Of a stretch of DNA of 64,000 nt, positions 8,597 through 16,757 are shown piece after piece. How positions within the stretch are numbered: position 1 is the first letter of the stretch; every line of letters begins with the position of its first letter. Made by a program: the position numbers and the translations under genes. The stretch is from Pirellulaceae bacterium (GTDB taxonomy: Bacteria > Planctomycetota > Planctomycetia > Pirellulales > Pirellulaceae). The stretch spans positions 620,001 to 684,000 of the forward strand of contig JAHBXS010000004.1 of assembly GCA_019636375.1 (NCBI GenBank), written 5' to 3'. Below the pieces are notes generated by a model. The model saw only the letters and a list, made by a program, of their open reading frames with translations, did not search any database and was not told where the DNA came from.

Positions 8597-8981
8597 TTTC
8601 GTTTCTCCAAATGAAAAAAACTGACGTTTGACCCTAGAGGCGGCATCTGGTCTGGCGATATCCGTTTCGCCTTGCCGTACCATAATTCTCCATGCCCAAC
8701 CGGTGGTGTTCCGTCATTTACATCCTGTAACGCGAACGATCAGCCAGTGTCGGTCCCGTCCTGAGCTTTGAGTTCAGGCTGGAATTTGGTCCTCCTTGAT
8801 TACTGTTAAAATCGGCGGACAGGGCAAGATAGATTAATCTGGTAAAAAAAGTCGGATCAAATTCTTAGAAAAACTGGAGAATCGGTTACTTTTAAGTTGG
8901 ATGATCCATAAAATACGATTGCAACGGCGACCGAACCTTCCGTGAAACATCATCTGATGGTCAAAAAAGGAATAGGAACAC
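8597..8981. other. Divergent intergenic region between YTV gene and rex
   Basis: About 385 bp between two divergent genes, so it should contain both promoters. I could not identify convincing -35/-10 pairs or a Rex operator by eye. The part next to rex is A+T-rich. Confidence 0.5.
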
Positions 8982-9617
8982 ATGAAAGGTGGGCATTCTA
9001 AAGCGATGATCGCGCGGATGAGCCGCTATCTCCGAGGCTTGGAAAGGATCATGAGTGGCGGAACGACGACGATAAACTCCAAGGCCCTGGGGGAAATGCT
9101 GGGGATCAGTGATTCCCAAGTTCGCAAGGACTTCGCGATGTTCAATCGCCTAGGCCACGCCGGGATTGGGTACCGCTGCGAGGAGTTGGCCGAGGTTATC
9201 CGCCAGACGCTCGGGATGAATCAAGTTTGGAGCGCTGCGATTGTGGGCTGCGGGAACTTAGGCCAAGCCCTGATTGGGTACCGAGGCTTTCGTCAACGGG
9301 GGATCACCATTGAGGCCGCTTTTGACGAGAACCCAGCCGTCATTGGGACCACTATCCATGGCTTGACGATCCAGGACTTTGGTCAATTCGCCGCAACGAT
9401 TCAGGAGTTGGAGATTCAATTGGCCATATTATCGGTACCGGCTGCTGCGGCCCAAAAAACGGCTGATGTGCTTGCGAATTGCGGGATTTTAGGGATTTTG
9501 AACTTTGCACCGGTGAATCTGAACCTTCCCGATTCGGTTAGCCTCTCCAACGTTGACCTCACGATCGAGCTTGAACAACTTGTATTTGCGGTTGTTCAAA
9601 AGCAAAAAGTTGATTAA
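8982..9617 (+). CDS. rex: Redox-sensing transcriptional repressor Rex
   Basis: 211 residues, the normal length for Rex, the NADH/NAD+-sensing repressor of respiratory and fermentative genes. The N-terminal winged helix (about 8-75) contains the typical YLRGLERI and ISDSQVRKDFAMFN segments. The Rossmann domain has the dinucleotide motif VGCGNLGQAL near residue 90. The C-terminal helix used in domain swapping is present (VDLTIELEQLVFAV). A Shine-Dalgarno sequence (AAGGAATAGGA) precedes the ATG. It stands alone, with tRNA-Gln downstream. Loss of DNA binding when NADH is bound is family knowledge. Confidence 0.92.
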   Translation: MKGGHSKAMIARMSRYLRGLERIMSGGTTTINSKALGEMLGISDSQVRKDFAMFNRLGHAGIGYRCEELAEVIRQTLGMNQVWSAAIVGCGNLGQALIGYRGFRQRGITIEAAFDENPAVIGTTIHGLTIQDFGQFAATIQELEIQLAILSVPAAAAQKTADVLANCGILGILNFAPVNLNLPDSVSLSNVDLTIELEQLVFAVVQKQKVD

Positions 9618-9651
9618 ATTATCGTCAACGAAGAAATCGTGAATTTGAAGC

Positions 9652-9722
9652 TGCCCCGTAGTGTAATGGTAGCACAACAGATTTTGGTTCTGTTTGTCTA
9701 GGTTCGAATCCTAGCGGGGTAA
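9652..9722 (+). tRNA. tRNA-Gln (anticodon UUG)
   Basis: A full cloverleaf folds. Acceptor strands TGCCCCG and CGGGGTA pair with one G-U. The D arm is GTG...CAC. The anticodon stem ACAGA/TCTGT encloses the loop TTTTGGT with anticodon TTG. The T arm is CTAG-GTTCGAA-TCCTAG. CCA is not encoded. Confidence 0.95.
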
Positions 9723-10042
9723 TTCAGATTTCCATTTGGGCGGTCGGCTTCTTTTTTTCCCGACGTTGATTTTCAACGTTTCATACTTTTTGCGACCCTC
9801 CAAACGCCAACTCTTTCCGAGGTAACCCAATCGAGCACACGCGGATTTTCGCGACAAGTGTCTCGTTTTAACCAATACGCAAATTTTCTCAAAAACCCTG
9901 ATTTTTTTCAGGAATTTTTGTGTTCGTTTCCTTGTTTTGCGTGAAGTCTGGGGAATTATTATTGAGCTTCCATGTACCGATTTCATGTCAGCGTTTGAAA
10001 GTCGGGATCAGGTCAATTCGCTGAATAACATTGAGGAATGAA
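9723..10042. other. Intergenic region, nothing recognised
   Basis: A+T-rich spacer between tRNA-Gln and the DUF1573 gene. A leftward frame exists at 9711-9986, but its Lys/Arg-rich translation has no protein-like character and overlaps the tRNA. A GAGG site for the next gene lies at its right end. Confidence 0.5.
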
Positions 10043-11227
10043 ATGTTTTTTCGCAGTTTGGCACTTGCCGTTTTAGTGTTTGTGACTTCCCTGCCAGTGG
10101 TGAACGGCCAAGTATTTCGAGGCCGAGGCAACAACAACACGTATCGGCCCCCGGTTCAACAGCAGAACCCTCCACAGGCCCAAAACCCCGGAAACTTTCA
10201 GGTTCAACCGGTCCAACCAGCCCAACAGATTCAGGGAACCCAAACTTCAGGGACTACCTCAACTCCCCGAGTTCATTGGAGCCAACAGATTTTAGAAGGG
10301 GTCTCGAGAGATCACGATTTTGGTGCGGTCGCCAAAGCCTCGAATCAAGTCCACATTTTCGAATTTGAGAACACCCTCGATACCCCTCTCACCATCACGG
10401 GCGCCCGCACAAGTTGCGGATGTACCAAAGTCCGCGTGTTAACAAACGAAGTGAAACCTGGCGAAAAGGGGCAGATTGAGGCTCGTTACGACACGGTCGC
10501 ATTCGCCGGTGCTCGCTCGGCCACGGTCTCGGTCGGCGTCAGCAAACGTCAACCTTACTCCGAATATTCAGAGTTACGCTTCAGCGTCAAAGGGATGATT
10601 CGTACTGACGTCGTTTTCGAACCTGGAACCATGGATTTTGGCCCGGTTTCTCGCGGTAATTCGGTGGAACGCTCTGTGATCGTCAAGTATGCAGGGCGAC
10701 ACGACTGGCAAGTTGAATCGGCTGTCAGCTCGAACCCCAATATGACCGTTGAGATCAAGGAAACGATGCGGGACCGAAATCGAGGTCGGACGGACTATCA
10801 AATTACTCTCAAACTCAACGGAAATGCACCTAACGGCCGCATCAACGACGTTTTGACGGTAAAGACCAACGACCGGAGCAACGATACCTTGACCCTCCCC
10901 ATCTCTGGCAGCGTAGAATCGATGATTACCGCTGCGGATGTTAATCTGGGGATGATCGAAAAAGGGAAAACCCACGAGAAACGACTGATCGTATCGGGTA
11001 AAGAGCCCTTTGAAATCCTCGAAATCCACAGCGAAAACTCACGCTTGGAGTTCCCATCGAAAATGGACGGCTCAAAGACATTGCACATCATTGTCTTCAA
11101 GTTCGACGCAGCCAAAGAAGGACTCGTTTCCGACGACATCGTGATTCGAACAAACAATGAAACTCAGCCGGAAATTCGAGTAAACTTTCGAGCCCAAGTG
11201 ATTGCCGCTACAATCGTAGGTGACTAA
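10043..11227 (+). CDS. Secreted DUF1573-domain protein
   Basis: 394 residues. The ATG at 10043 follows GAGG and starts a signal peptide (MFFRSLALAVLVFVTSLPVV, cleavage near NGQ). An upstream TTG at 10031 is less likely. A Gln/Pro/Asn-rich linker covers about residues 25-80. It is followed by a DUF1573-type Ig-like domain starting near DHDFGAVAK (about 90), with the characteristic TSCGCTKV at about 123-130 (C125 and C127). Two further beta-rich segments of similar style fill the rest, each with a DFG/NLG-like strand start. The function of DUF1573 is not known; an extracytoplasmic structural or binding role is likely from the fold. Confidence 0.8.
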   Translation: MFFRSLALAVLVFVTSLPVVNGQVFRGRGNNNTYRPPVQQQNPPQAQNPGNFQVQPVQPAQQIQGTQTSGTTSTPRVHWSQQILEGVSRDHDFGAVAKASNQVHIFEFENTLDTPLTITGARTSCGCTKVRVLTNEVKPGEKGQIEARYDTVAFAGARSATVSVGVSKRQPYSEYSELRFSVKGMIRTDVVFEPGTMDFGPVSRGNSVERSVIVKYAGRHDWQVESAVSSNPNMTVEIKETMRDRNRGRTDYQITLKLNGNAPNGRINDVLTVKTNDRSNDTLTLPISGSVESMITAADVNLGMIEKGKTHEKRLIVSGKEPFEILEIHSENSRLEFPSKMDGSKTLHIIVFKFDAAKEGLVSDDIVIRTNNETQPEIRVNFRAQVIAATIVGD

Positions 11228-11264
11228 CTGAATAATCGATAGAAATTCAAAAAGCCGTTTCAGC

Positions 11265-11297
11265 GGGCCAAGCGAGGTAACTCGTTTGGCCCTTTTT
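11265..11297 (+). terminator. Terminator between convergent genes
   Basis: GGGCCAA-G-CGAG, loop GTAA, CTCG-T-TTGGCCC, then TTTTT. This 12-pair stem with one G-T closes the DUF1573 transcript. It lies just before the end of the convergent RmlD-like gene and may act in both directions. Confidence 0.85.
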
Positions 11298-11303
11298 CGT
11301 GCC

Positions 11304-12392
11304 CTAATCCCGTAAAAAATCCGCCAAAGTCTCATTTGGAAGTGGTCGGCGATACAATAGCCGCTGCAAAAGCCGTGGCGAACCCGTAAATCCCTCTCGG
11401 TGAAAATGCCACTCGCGATCAATCGGCACTAGTTCGTCAAAGTATGGCCACGGCGCGAACGGATTCCGCCCTAACATTTCTGTGAGGCGTTCGGTATTCA
11501 TCGTGACATTGCCCGCGCGCGGCGGAATTGGACCCGCCTCGATTCGGTTGCAGCCCCGCAAGTTTTCGGGGCGATAACCGCCAACTCGATTGACGATTTG
11601 AGCGATTTGATTCAATGTCAGTTGTCGTGTACCGCCAAGGTGATACAAGCCAGCGGCATCGCTTGCCAAGAGTTCCTCGCAAACTTCACTAAGACACTCG
11701 ACATAGGTCGGCGTCCGGACCTCGTCGTAATACAGGGTCGCCGGTTTATCCTTGGCAAAACGGGCTTGAATCCAATCAATCGCCCCTGCATGGCCATTGA
11801 AACTAATCCCCATCGGCAGCGAGATTCTCCCGATTAAGGCGTCGGGACGTTGCTCGGCAATCAACCGTTCAGCCTCCGCCATTGTCGCCCCGTAGACCGT
11901 TACCGGGTCGGGAGGTTCGGATTCCTTGATATTACCTGCGCCAATACCTGAATAGACCAAATCGATTGAAAGATGCACCAAACGGATGTCGGTTCCGGCG
12001 ATGGCGTCCAAAAGCGATTGAATGGTCTCAACGTTAACGCGTTGAGCCATAACTGGGTCGAGTTCGCAGGACTTTAGGGCACAACTTCCACCGCAACTCA
12101 AAACGGCCTTAAAGCCCCCATCTTCGATCAATCGCCGCAAAACGTCGCGATTTTCCAGGTCCACGCCGACAATTCCCGGCCCAACAAGCCTCCAGGTATC
12201 CTTTGGCCGTTGCCCGACAACCGCATCCCCGTACCGCCGTCTAAAGAAACCAAACACGTTGAGCCCCGCCACTCCTGAAACACCCGTGACAAGCAGCGGC
12301 AAACGGCTTTCTGCGACGAGTAGTTGCGGAAAGCTGTCGGCTGCGGGCAGTTGCAAATTGGCTGCGTCAAATATTGAACCCCGGATGATCAT
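11304..12392 (-). CDS. RmlD-like NAD(P)-dependent sugar epimerase/reductase
   Basis: 362 residues of the extended short-chain dehydrogenase superfamily, closest in style to dTDP-4-dehydrorhamnose reductase (RmlD). The nucleotide-binding motif VTGVSGVAGLNVF sits near residue 37. The catalytic-Ser strand (VHLSIDLVYSG) and the YG motif are present. At the YxxxK position the sequence reads Y167-G-A-T-M171, so the catalytic Lys is replaced by Met. It could therefore be an altered enzyme or a binding protein. It is divergent from trpF, with 72 bp between the starts. Confidence 0.75.
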   Translation of the reverse strand: MIIRGSIFDAANLQLPAADSFPQLLVAESRLPLLVTGVSGVAGLNVFGFFRRRYGDAVVGQRPKDTWRLVGPGIVGVDLENRDVLRRLIEDGGFKAVLSCGGSCALKSCELDPVMAQRVNVETIQSLLDAIAGTDIRLVHLSIDLVYSGIGAGNIKESEPPDPVTVYGATMAEAERLIAEQRPDALIGRISLPMGISFNGHAGAIDWIQARFAKDKPATLYYDEVRTPTYVECLSEVCEELLASDAAGLYHLGGTRQLTLNQIAQIVNRVGGYRPENLRGCNRIEAGPIPPRAGNVTMNTERLTEMLGRNPFAPWPYFDELVPIDREWHFHREGFTGSPRLLQRLLYRRPLPNETLADFLRD

Positions 12393-12464
12393 AGGTCAGA
12401 CTTTAGCGATAATTTTGAAACGAGGCCAGTGGCGGTGCCTCGGTTTCCTGGTTAGTTAATTAAC

Positions 12465-13166
12465 ATGCCCGAACCGAATTTCCAAATTAAAATTTGCGGG
12501 ATCACAAACGCTCCAGTCGCGATTGCCGCGATCGAAGCGGGGGCCGATGCGATTGGATTGAATTTCTATGCCCGCAGTCTAAGGCGAGTAGAAACCGAAA
12601 TCGTGCCGACGATTCTGAGCGCAATCAAAAGCCTAGAAAACGCCTGCGTTTGCGTCGGCGTTTTTGTTAACTCGAGTCCCGCCGAAGTCGAAAAAACGGC
12701 CGCCGAATACAACTTAGATTTAATTCAACTGCATGGCGACGAGGGGATCGAGATCGCCAAAATACTCGGCCCGCGACGGGTTATTCGAGCGATTCGAATT
12801 CGCGAGAACCGATTCGATCAGGCGTTTTCGGAAATCAGGGATTGGCATACCGAAGGGGTTCGCCAATTTATTCTAGATTACGGAAACTCCTCGCAGTTCG
12901 GCGGAACAGGTTCGGTCTTAGACTGGACGGCAACCGGAAAATTGATTGAGCGATGCCGCCAAGCGATTCCCGACGCTCGGCTGATTTTGGCCGGGGGTCT
13001 CACCCCCCAAAACGTCTCGATGGCGATTGCCGCGACAGGTGCCGATGGCGTGGACACTGCCAGTGGAGTTGAAGAAAGCCCAGGGAAAAAAGATGCCTTG
13101 CTAATCGACCACTTTGTGCAAGCCGCCGCTCAAGCCTTTAAATCGCGAGGCGTCAAAAAACCATGA
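12465..13166 (+). CDS. trpF: Phosphoribosylanthranilate isomerase
   Basis: 233 residues, a TIM barrel of the tryptophan pathway that converts phosphoribosylanthranilate to CdRP. Family motifs are KICGITN near the N-terminus (catalytic Cys), GADAIGLNFY, VGVFVN, DLIQLHGDE and the C-terminal phosphate-binding AGGLTPQNV and GADGVDTASGVE with the catalytic Asp. No other trp gene is in the window. The ATG overlaps no upstream gene. Its stop overlaps the start of the next gene by 4 bp (ATGA), so the two are probably co-transcribed. Confidence 0.95.
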   Translation: MPEPNFQIKICGITNAPVAIAAIEAGADAIGLNFYARSLRRVETEIVPTILSAIKSLENACVCVGVFVNSSPAEVEKTAAEYNLDLIQLHGDEGIEIAKILGPRRVIRAIRIRENRFDQAFSEIRDWHTEGVRQFILDYGNSSQFGGTGSVLDWTATGKLIERCRQAIPDARLILAGGLTPQNVSMAIAATGADGVDTASGVEESPGKKDALLIDHFVQAAAQAFKSRGVKKP

Positions 13167-13591
13167 ACCAAACTTCCAAACCCGATTCTCCCCAGTCCGA
13201 ATCACCATCTACTGACCCGCGCCTTGGAAAATTCCCCAAACGCTTTTCGTTGCAACAGATGTTGTGGGGGACTGCCGTTTTGGGCTTTTTGTGTTATTTG
13301 GCAATTGCATGTCCGATTTACGGACCCTACCAAATTGCGGCGACCATTGGGATTTTTGTCGGTTGGTGGTTGATGGCTTCTAGTCGTCCCCCCGAGATCG
13401 ATGACAACAACGAATCGCAAGTCCCGTCAGACAAACGAGGCTTATTCGGTGCGATGTTGATTTGGATCGGAGTTGTGATGAGTCTCTTTTGCTTGCCGGC
13501 CTGTTTGGTGGAAGCAACCCGCTCTCATGATCGATTTCGCGACTATGATCTTTACCTCGAAGAACAAACCAAATTCCCCTCGAACCGTTAA
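13163..13591 (+). CDS. Hypothetical small membrane protein
   Basis: 142 residues, translationally coupled to trpF by an ATGA overlap. A polar N-terminus (about 1-30) precedes two close hydrophobic segments (about 37-72) and a third (about 93-116). No known motif was seen. The overlap with trpF supports it as a real gene; a link to tryptophan synthesis is not implied. Confidence 0.65.
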   Translation: MNQTSKPDSPQSESPSTDPRLGKFPKRFSLQQMLWGTAVLGFLCYLAIACPIYGPYQIAATIGIFVGWWLMASSRPPEIDDNNESQVPSDKRGLFGAMLIWIGVVMSLFCLPACLVEATRSHDRFRDYDLYLEEQTKFPSNR

Positions 13592-13633
13592 GGCTCATTG
13601 AATAGCCATTTTGAAGGCAACTAACGCCGTGAT

Positions 13634-13652
13634 TTCAAAGGTTGCCTTTGAA
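13634..13652. terminator. Perfect hairpin between trpF unit and ahcY
   Basis: TTCAAAGG-TTG-CCTTTGAA is an 8-bp perfect stem with a 3-base loop, about 43 bp past the preceding stop. There is no T-tract, so it is only a possible terminator or leader hairpin. Confidence 0.35.
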
Positions 13653-13866
13653 GCATGAACCGTATGCGACTGGGGGACGTATCATTCTTCAGAACATCCG
13701 AAAACCGCGACATTTTAGCTGTATTTTGCGATAGTTTCTGCGTTATGGCTTGTATGGCGGCTTCGGTAGACGGTATCATAAAGGCTCTTGGCAAGGAAGC
13801 GATTTTCCTCTGGCTCACGGCAGCCTTTTCTCACATTGAATTACTAGATTTTAGGAGTACATCATC

Positions 13867-15195
13867 GTGTCGACCGTAGCAACTGAACGGCTTCCTTACA
13901 AAGTCAAAGACATCTCTCTCGCCGAATGGGGCCGCCGCGAAATCGTATTGGCCGAAAACGAAATGCCCGGCTTGATGGCCCTCCGCAAAAAATACGGAGC
14001 GTCCAAGCCACTCGCTGGTGCCCGAATCGCGGGTTGCCTCCACATGACAATCCAAACCGCCGTGTTGATCGAGACTCTGATCGAGCTGGGGGCAGAGGTC
14101 ACTTGGAGCAGTTGCAATATCTTTTCAACACAAGATCACGCTGCTGCCGCGATGGCCGCTCGTGGGGTTCCTGTTTACGCCTGGAAGGGAATGACCAACG
14201 AAGAATTCGATTGGTGCATCGAGCAAACCCTGTTCTTCCCGGACGGCAAGCCGCTAAACCTGATCCTCGACGACGGTGGCGACTTGACCCACATGGTCCA
14301 CCACAAATACCCTGAGTTGTTGTCGGACATCCGCGGCCTTTCGGAAGAAACCACTACGGGAGTCCATCGCCTGTATCAAATGCATGAGCGTGGCGAACTC
14401 AAGCTTCCTGCCATCAACGTCAACGACTCGGTGACAAAGAGCAAGTTCGACAACTTGTACGGCTGCCGCGAGTCGCTAGCAGACGGCATCAAGCGTGCGA
14501 CTGATGTCATGATCGCCGGTAAAGTCGTGGTGATCTGCGGTTACGGCGATGTCGGCAAAGGCTGTGCTCACTCGATGCAGCGTTATGGTGGCCGCGTAAT
14601 CGTGACCGAAATCGACCCGATCAACGCTTTGCAAGCCGCGATGGAAGGTTTTCAAGTTACCACGATGGAAGAGGCCGCCTCGATTGGCAATATCTTCGTA
14701 ACCACGACCGGTAACATCGACGTGATCACCGGCGAACACATGGAAAAGATGCCTCAAGACGCCATCGTCTGCAACATCGGGCACTTTGACAACGAAATCC
14801 AAGTGGATTGGCTCAACAAACAAGTCGACGCCGGAAAGTGGAGCCGCGAGGAAGTCAAGCCTCAAGTCGACCGTTACACCAACAGCAAAACAGGCCGCTC
14901 GTTGCTGCTTTTGGCTGAAGGCCGCCTGGTAAACCTGGGCTGTGCGACTGGTCACCCTTCGTTCGTGATGAGCAATTCCTTCACGAATCAAACGATGGCT
15001 CAACTCGCACTGTGGACCGAAACCGATCATTACTCGGTTGGCGTTCATACCCTTCCGAAGAAACTGGACGAGGAAGTCGCCCGTCTTCACCTCGAACAAA
15101 TCGGCGTGAAGCTGACGAAGTTGACTCCGAAACAAGCCGAATATCTCGGGATTTCGGTCGAAGGCCCTTACAAGCCTGAGCATTATCGTTACTAA
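13867..15195 (+). CDS. ahcY: Adenosylhomocysteinase
   Basis: 442 residues. S-adenosylhomocysteine hydrolase is the NAD-dependent enzyme that clears SAH to adenosine and homocysteine. Visible signatures are [17 protein letters not shown], the [15 protein letters not shown] segment, [13 protein letters not shown], the NAD-binding [13 protein letters not shown], and the C-terminal PYKPEHYRY used for NAD binding across subunits. Translation starts at GTG, preceded by TAGGAG. It is followed by a strong terminator, so the gene is likely monocistronic. No SAH riboswitch-like sequence is recognisable in its 275-bp upstream region. Confidence 0.97.
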   Translation: MSTVATERLPYKVKDISLAEWGRREIVLAENEMPGLMALRKKYGASKPLAGARIAGCLHMTIQTAVLIETLIELGAEVTWSSCNIFSTQDHAAAAMAARGVPVYAWKGMTNEEFDWCIEQTLFFPDGKPLNLILDDGGDLTHMVHHKYPELLSDIRGLSEETTTGVHRLYQMHERGELKLPAINVNDSVTKSKFDNLYGCRESLADGIKRATDVMIAGKVVVICGYGDVGKGCAHSMQRYGGRVIVTEIDPINALQAAMEGFQVTTMEEAASIGNIFVTTTGNIDVITGEHMEKMPQDAIVCNIGHFDNEIQVDWLNKQVDAGKWSREEVKPQVDRYTNSKTGRSLLLLAEGRLVNLGCATGHPSFVMSNSFTNQTMAQLALWTETDHYSVGVHTLPKKLDEEVARLHLEQIGVKLTKLTPKQAEYLGISVEGPYKPEHYRY

Positions 15196-15285
15196 GCGAG
15201 CCTTAAAAAGTCGTTTGCGACCCTCTGGCAGAATCTTTGATTCCGTCAAACGTTGGCTTGGACCCACCGCCACGAAATGATGAAA

Positions 15286-15314
15286 GGACGGGAAAAGTTC
15301 CCGTCCTTTTTTTT
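15286..15314 (+). terminator. Rho-independent terminator of ahcY
   Basis: GGACGGGAA-AAG-TTCCCGTCC followed by eight T residues: a 9-bp perfect stem with a 3-base loop. Confidence 0.93.
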
Positions 15315-15369
15315 GTGGAATAGGACTTTTGGGCAAGAAGGTGTCGTTTGGGTTTGTTTCTTAGGAACA

Positions 15370-15399
15370 CTAATCGGCGCTAATCTTCGCTAATGGCAT
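15370..15399. repeat. Short 10-bp tandem repeat
   Basis: Three CTAAT-starting units in a row with a 10-bp period: CTAATCGGCG, CTAATCTTCG, CTAATGGCAT. Similar CTAAT tandem runs are familiar in planctomycete intergenic DNA, but I cannot verify that here. Confidence 0.5.
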
Positions 15400-15517
15400 T
15401 TAGGCGATGGACCAGAAGAACCCCATTTCGGCTTCAGAGTCTTTGGTGGGAGTCGGGACCAATGCAACTGATGTCTTTGCCTCATCCGCTCATTTTATCT
15501 ATTCCAAAAATCTCCCA

Positions 15518-15531
15518 GTTCCACGTGAAAC
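15518..15531. promoter_or_regulatory. parS-like site 1
   Basis: GTTCCACGTGAAAC differs at one position from the common bacterial parS core GTTTCACGTGAAAC. It lies about 490 bp upstream of parA. A half-site with the same core, GTTTCACGT, follows at 15553-15561. Confidence 0.75.
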
Positions 15532-15581
15532 CACCCATTTTAACATAGCTTGGTTTCACGTTTTGACCCTTAACACAATGA

Positions 15582-15595
15582 ATTCCACGTGGAAC
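15582..15595. promoter_or_regulatory. parS-like site 2
   Basis: ATTCCACGTGGAAC contains the perfect 12-bp palindrome TTCCACGTGGAA. It differs from the usual parS core by the symmetric T/A-to-C/G change that site 1 carries on one arm, and by its first base. Confidence 0.7.
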
Positions 15596-15614
15596 CTAGA
15601 CTGGCAGTGGGCTC

Positions 15615-15729
15615 GTAGCGGAAGTCGTCCAGACTTTCGTTGCTATCATGAAATCCCCAATCGACTGATCGAAAGTCTTGACGACATCCGCTACGGTTCC
15701 AGACCGAAAGTCTTAACGACTTTCGCTAC
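15615..15729. repeat. Three copies of a 25-bp near-palindromic repeat
   Basis: Copies lie at 15615-15639 (inverted), 15670-15694 and 15705-15729. Each begins CGAAAGTC, contains ACGAC near the centre, and ends CGCTAC in the forward orientation. The third copy contains the perfect stem GAAAGTC-TTAAC-GACTTTC. They sit between parS-like sites 2 and 3. Confidence 0.75.
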
Positions 15730-15805
15730 CAGGAAATCACCAGGCCCATCAGCGGATCAACTTCATCTGCTGTTGCAGGGCAATGCATTGAATTTCTGGA
15801 AACGG

Positions 15806-15819
15806 GTTTCACGTGTAAC
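15806..15819. promoter_or_regulatory. parS-like site 3
   Basis: GTTTCACGTGTAAC differs from the parS core GTTTCACGTGAAAC at one position. It lies about 185 bp before the parA start. Confidence 0.75.
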
Positions 15820-16004
15820 AAGGCAAGTTGCGCGGCCTGGGATGCTTGAGCCAACTTTTCCGGAGTTTCCGTAAGAATCGAATACTACCTTCACTTACTC
15901 GTTTGCAATCCGATTTCAAAAACTGAACTTCCCCCGTTGCAATCAAATTGGTACATACACCCCTCTAAAATTCCAGAACTGAACCAACAAACCACGGCGG
16001 CTAC

Positions 16005-16757
16005 GTGACTCAAACCTATTGCATCGCGAACCAAAAAGGGGGGGTCGGGAAGACCACCACTGCGATCAATTTGGCAGCCGCCTTGGCATTGGCCGGTCAC
16101 GCGACCCTGCTCGTTGACCTCGACCCCCAGTGCAACGCAACAGGCGGTGTGGGAAAACGCCCGGTCGATGTTCACCCACTTTTGGTCGGTGAACCGCTAC
16201 ATCAGCGGATTTTGGAAACCGATTTCGAGGGGCTCTTTCTTCTTCCTGGCAGTCGCCGAGTTCGAGACGTCGAAACTCTGGCTCACGCCGACAGTTTGCA
16301 AACCGAACATGTCATCGAACATCTGACCGACGGAACAAAAATCTTCGACTACGTCGTGATCGATTCTCCGCCATCACTCGGCACACTGACCCAAACGGCA
16401 TTGCGGGCCTCGCACGAGGTCCTGATGCCGATCCAATGCGAGTACTTCGCGATGGAAGGCCTCACCCAAATGATCGAGGTGATCCGCGACATCATGCAGT
16501 CCAGCCCACACCAATTGGCCTTTGGAGGAATCCTCCTCACGATGTACGACCATCAATTAGAGCTTACGCAAGAAGTCGACGAACAGGTTCGAGATTTTTT
16601 TGGCGAAATTGTTTTTTCTTCAACCATCCCCCGCGACGTCTTGGTCAGCGAGGCACCCAGCCACGGTCAATCCGTGCTGGACTACGCCCCTCGCTCACGC
16701 GGCGCGCGGGCCTACATAGAACTTTGCATGGAGATCCTTGATAATGATTCCGAATAA
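16005..16757 (+). CDS. parA: Chromosome-partitioning ATPase ParA (Soj)
   Basis: 250 residues, the length of chromosomal ParA/Soj without an N-terminal DNA-binding extension. The deviant Walker A motif is KGGVGKTT at 11-18, with the signature lysine K11. Walker A' reads LLVDLDPQCNATGG and Walker B is YVVIDSPPSLG. ATP-driven ParA dimers on the nucleoid move ParB-parS complexes during segregation. The start is GTG at 16005. parB begins inside its last codons, so the two are coupled. Confidence 0.95.
   Translation: MTQTYCIANQKGGVGKTTTAINLAAALALAGHATLLVDLDPQCNATGGVGKRPVDVHPLLVGEPLHQRILETDFEGLFLLPGSRRVRDVETLAHADSLQTEHVIEHLTDGTKIFDYVVIDSPPSLGTLTQTALRASHEVLMPIQCEYFAMEGLTQMIEVIRDIMQSSPHQLAFGGILLTMYDHQLELTQEVDEQVRDFFGEIVFSSTIPRDVLVSEAPSHGQSVLDYAPRSRGARAYIELCMEILDNDSE

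Noticed and set aside
8597..8981. Rex operator controlling rex itself
   Set aside because: No TTGTGA...TCACAA-type palindrome could be found.
9711..9986. Leftward 91-residue frame after tRNA-Gln
   Set aside because: It overlaps the tRNA end and reads as Lys/Arg-rich low-complexity text.
13592..13866. Possible SAH or SAM riboswitch upstream of ahcY
   Set aside because: Apart from an 8-bp hairpin, no recognisable SAH/SAM aptamer core sequence was found by eye.
15407..15874. 155-residue frame between ahcY and parA
   Set aside because: It runs through the parS-like sites and the 25-bp repeats, and its translation has no domain-like features. Treated as non-coding.
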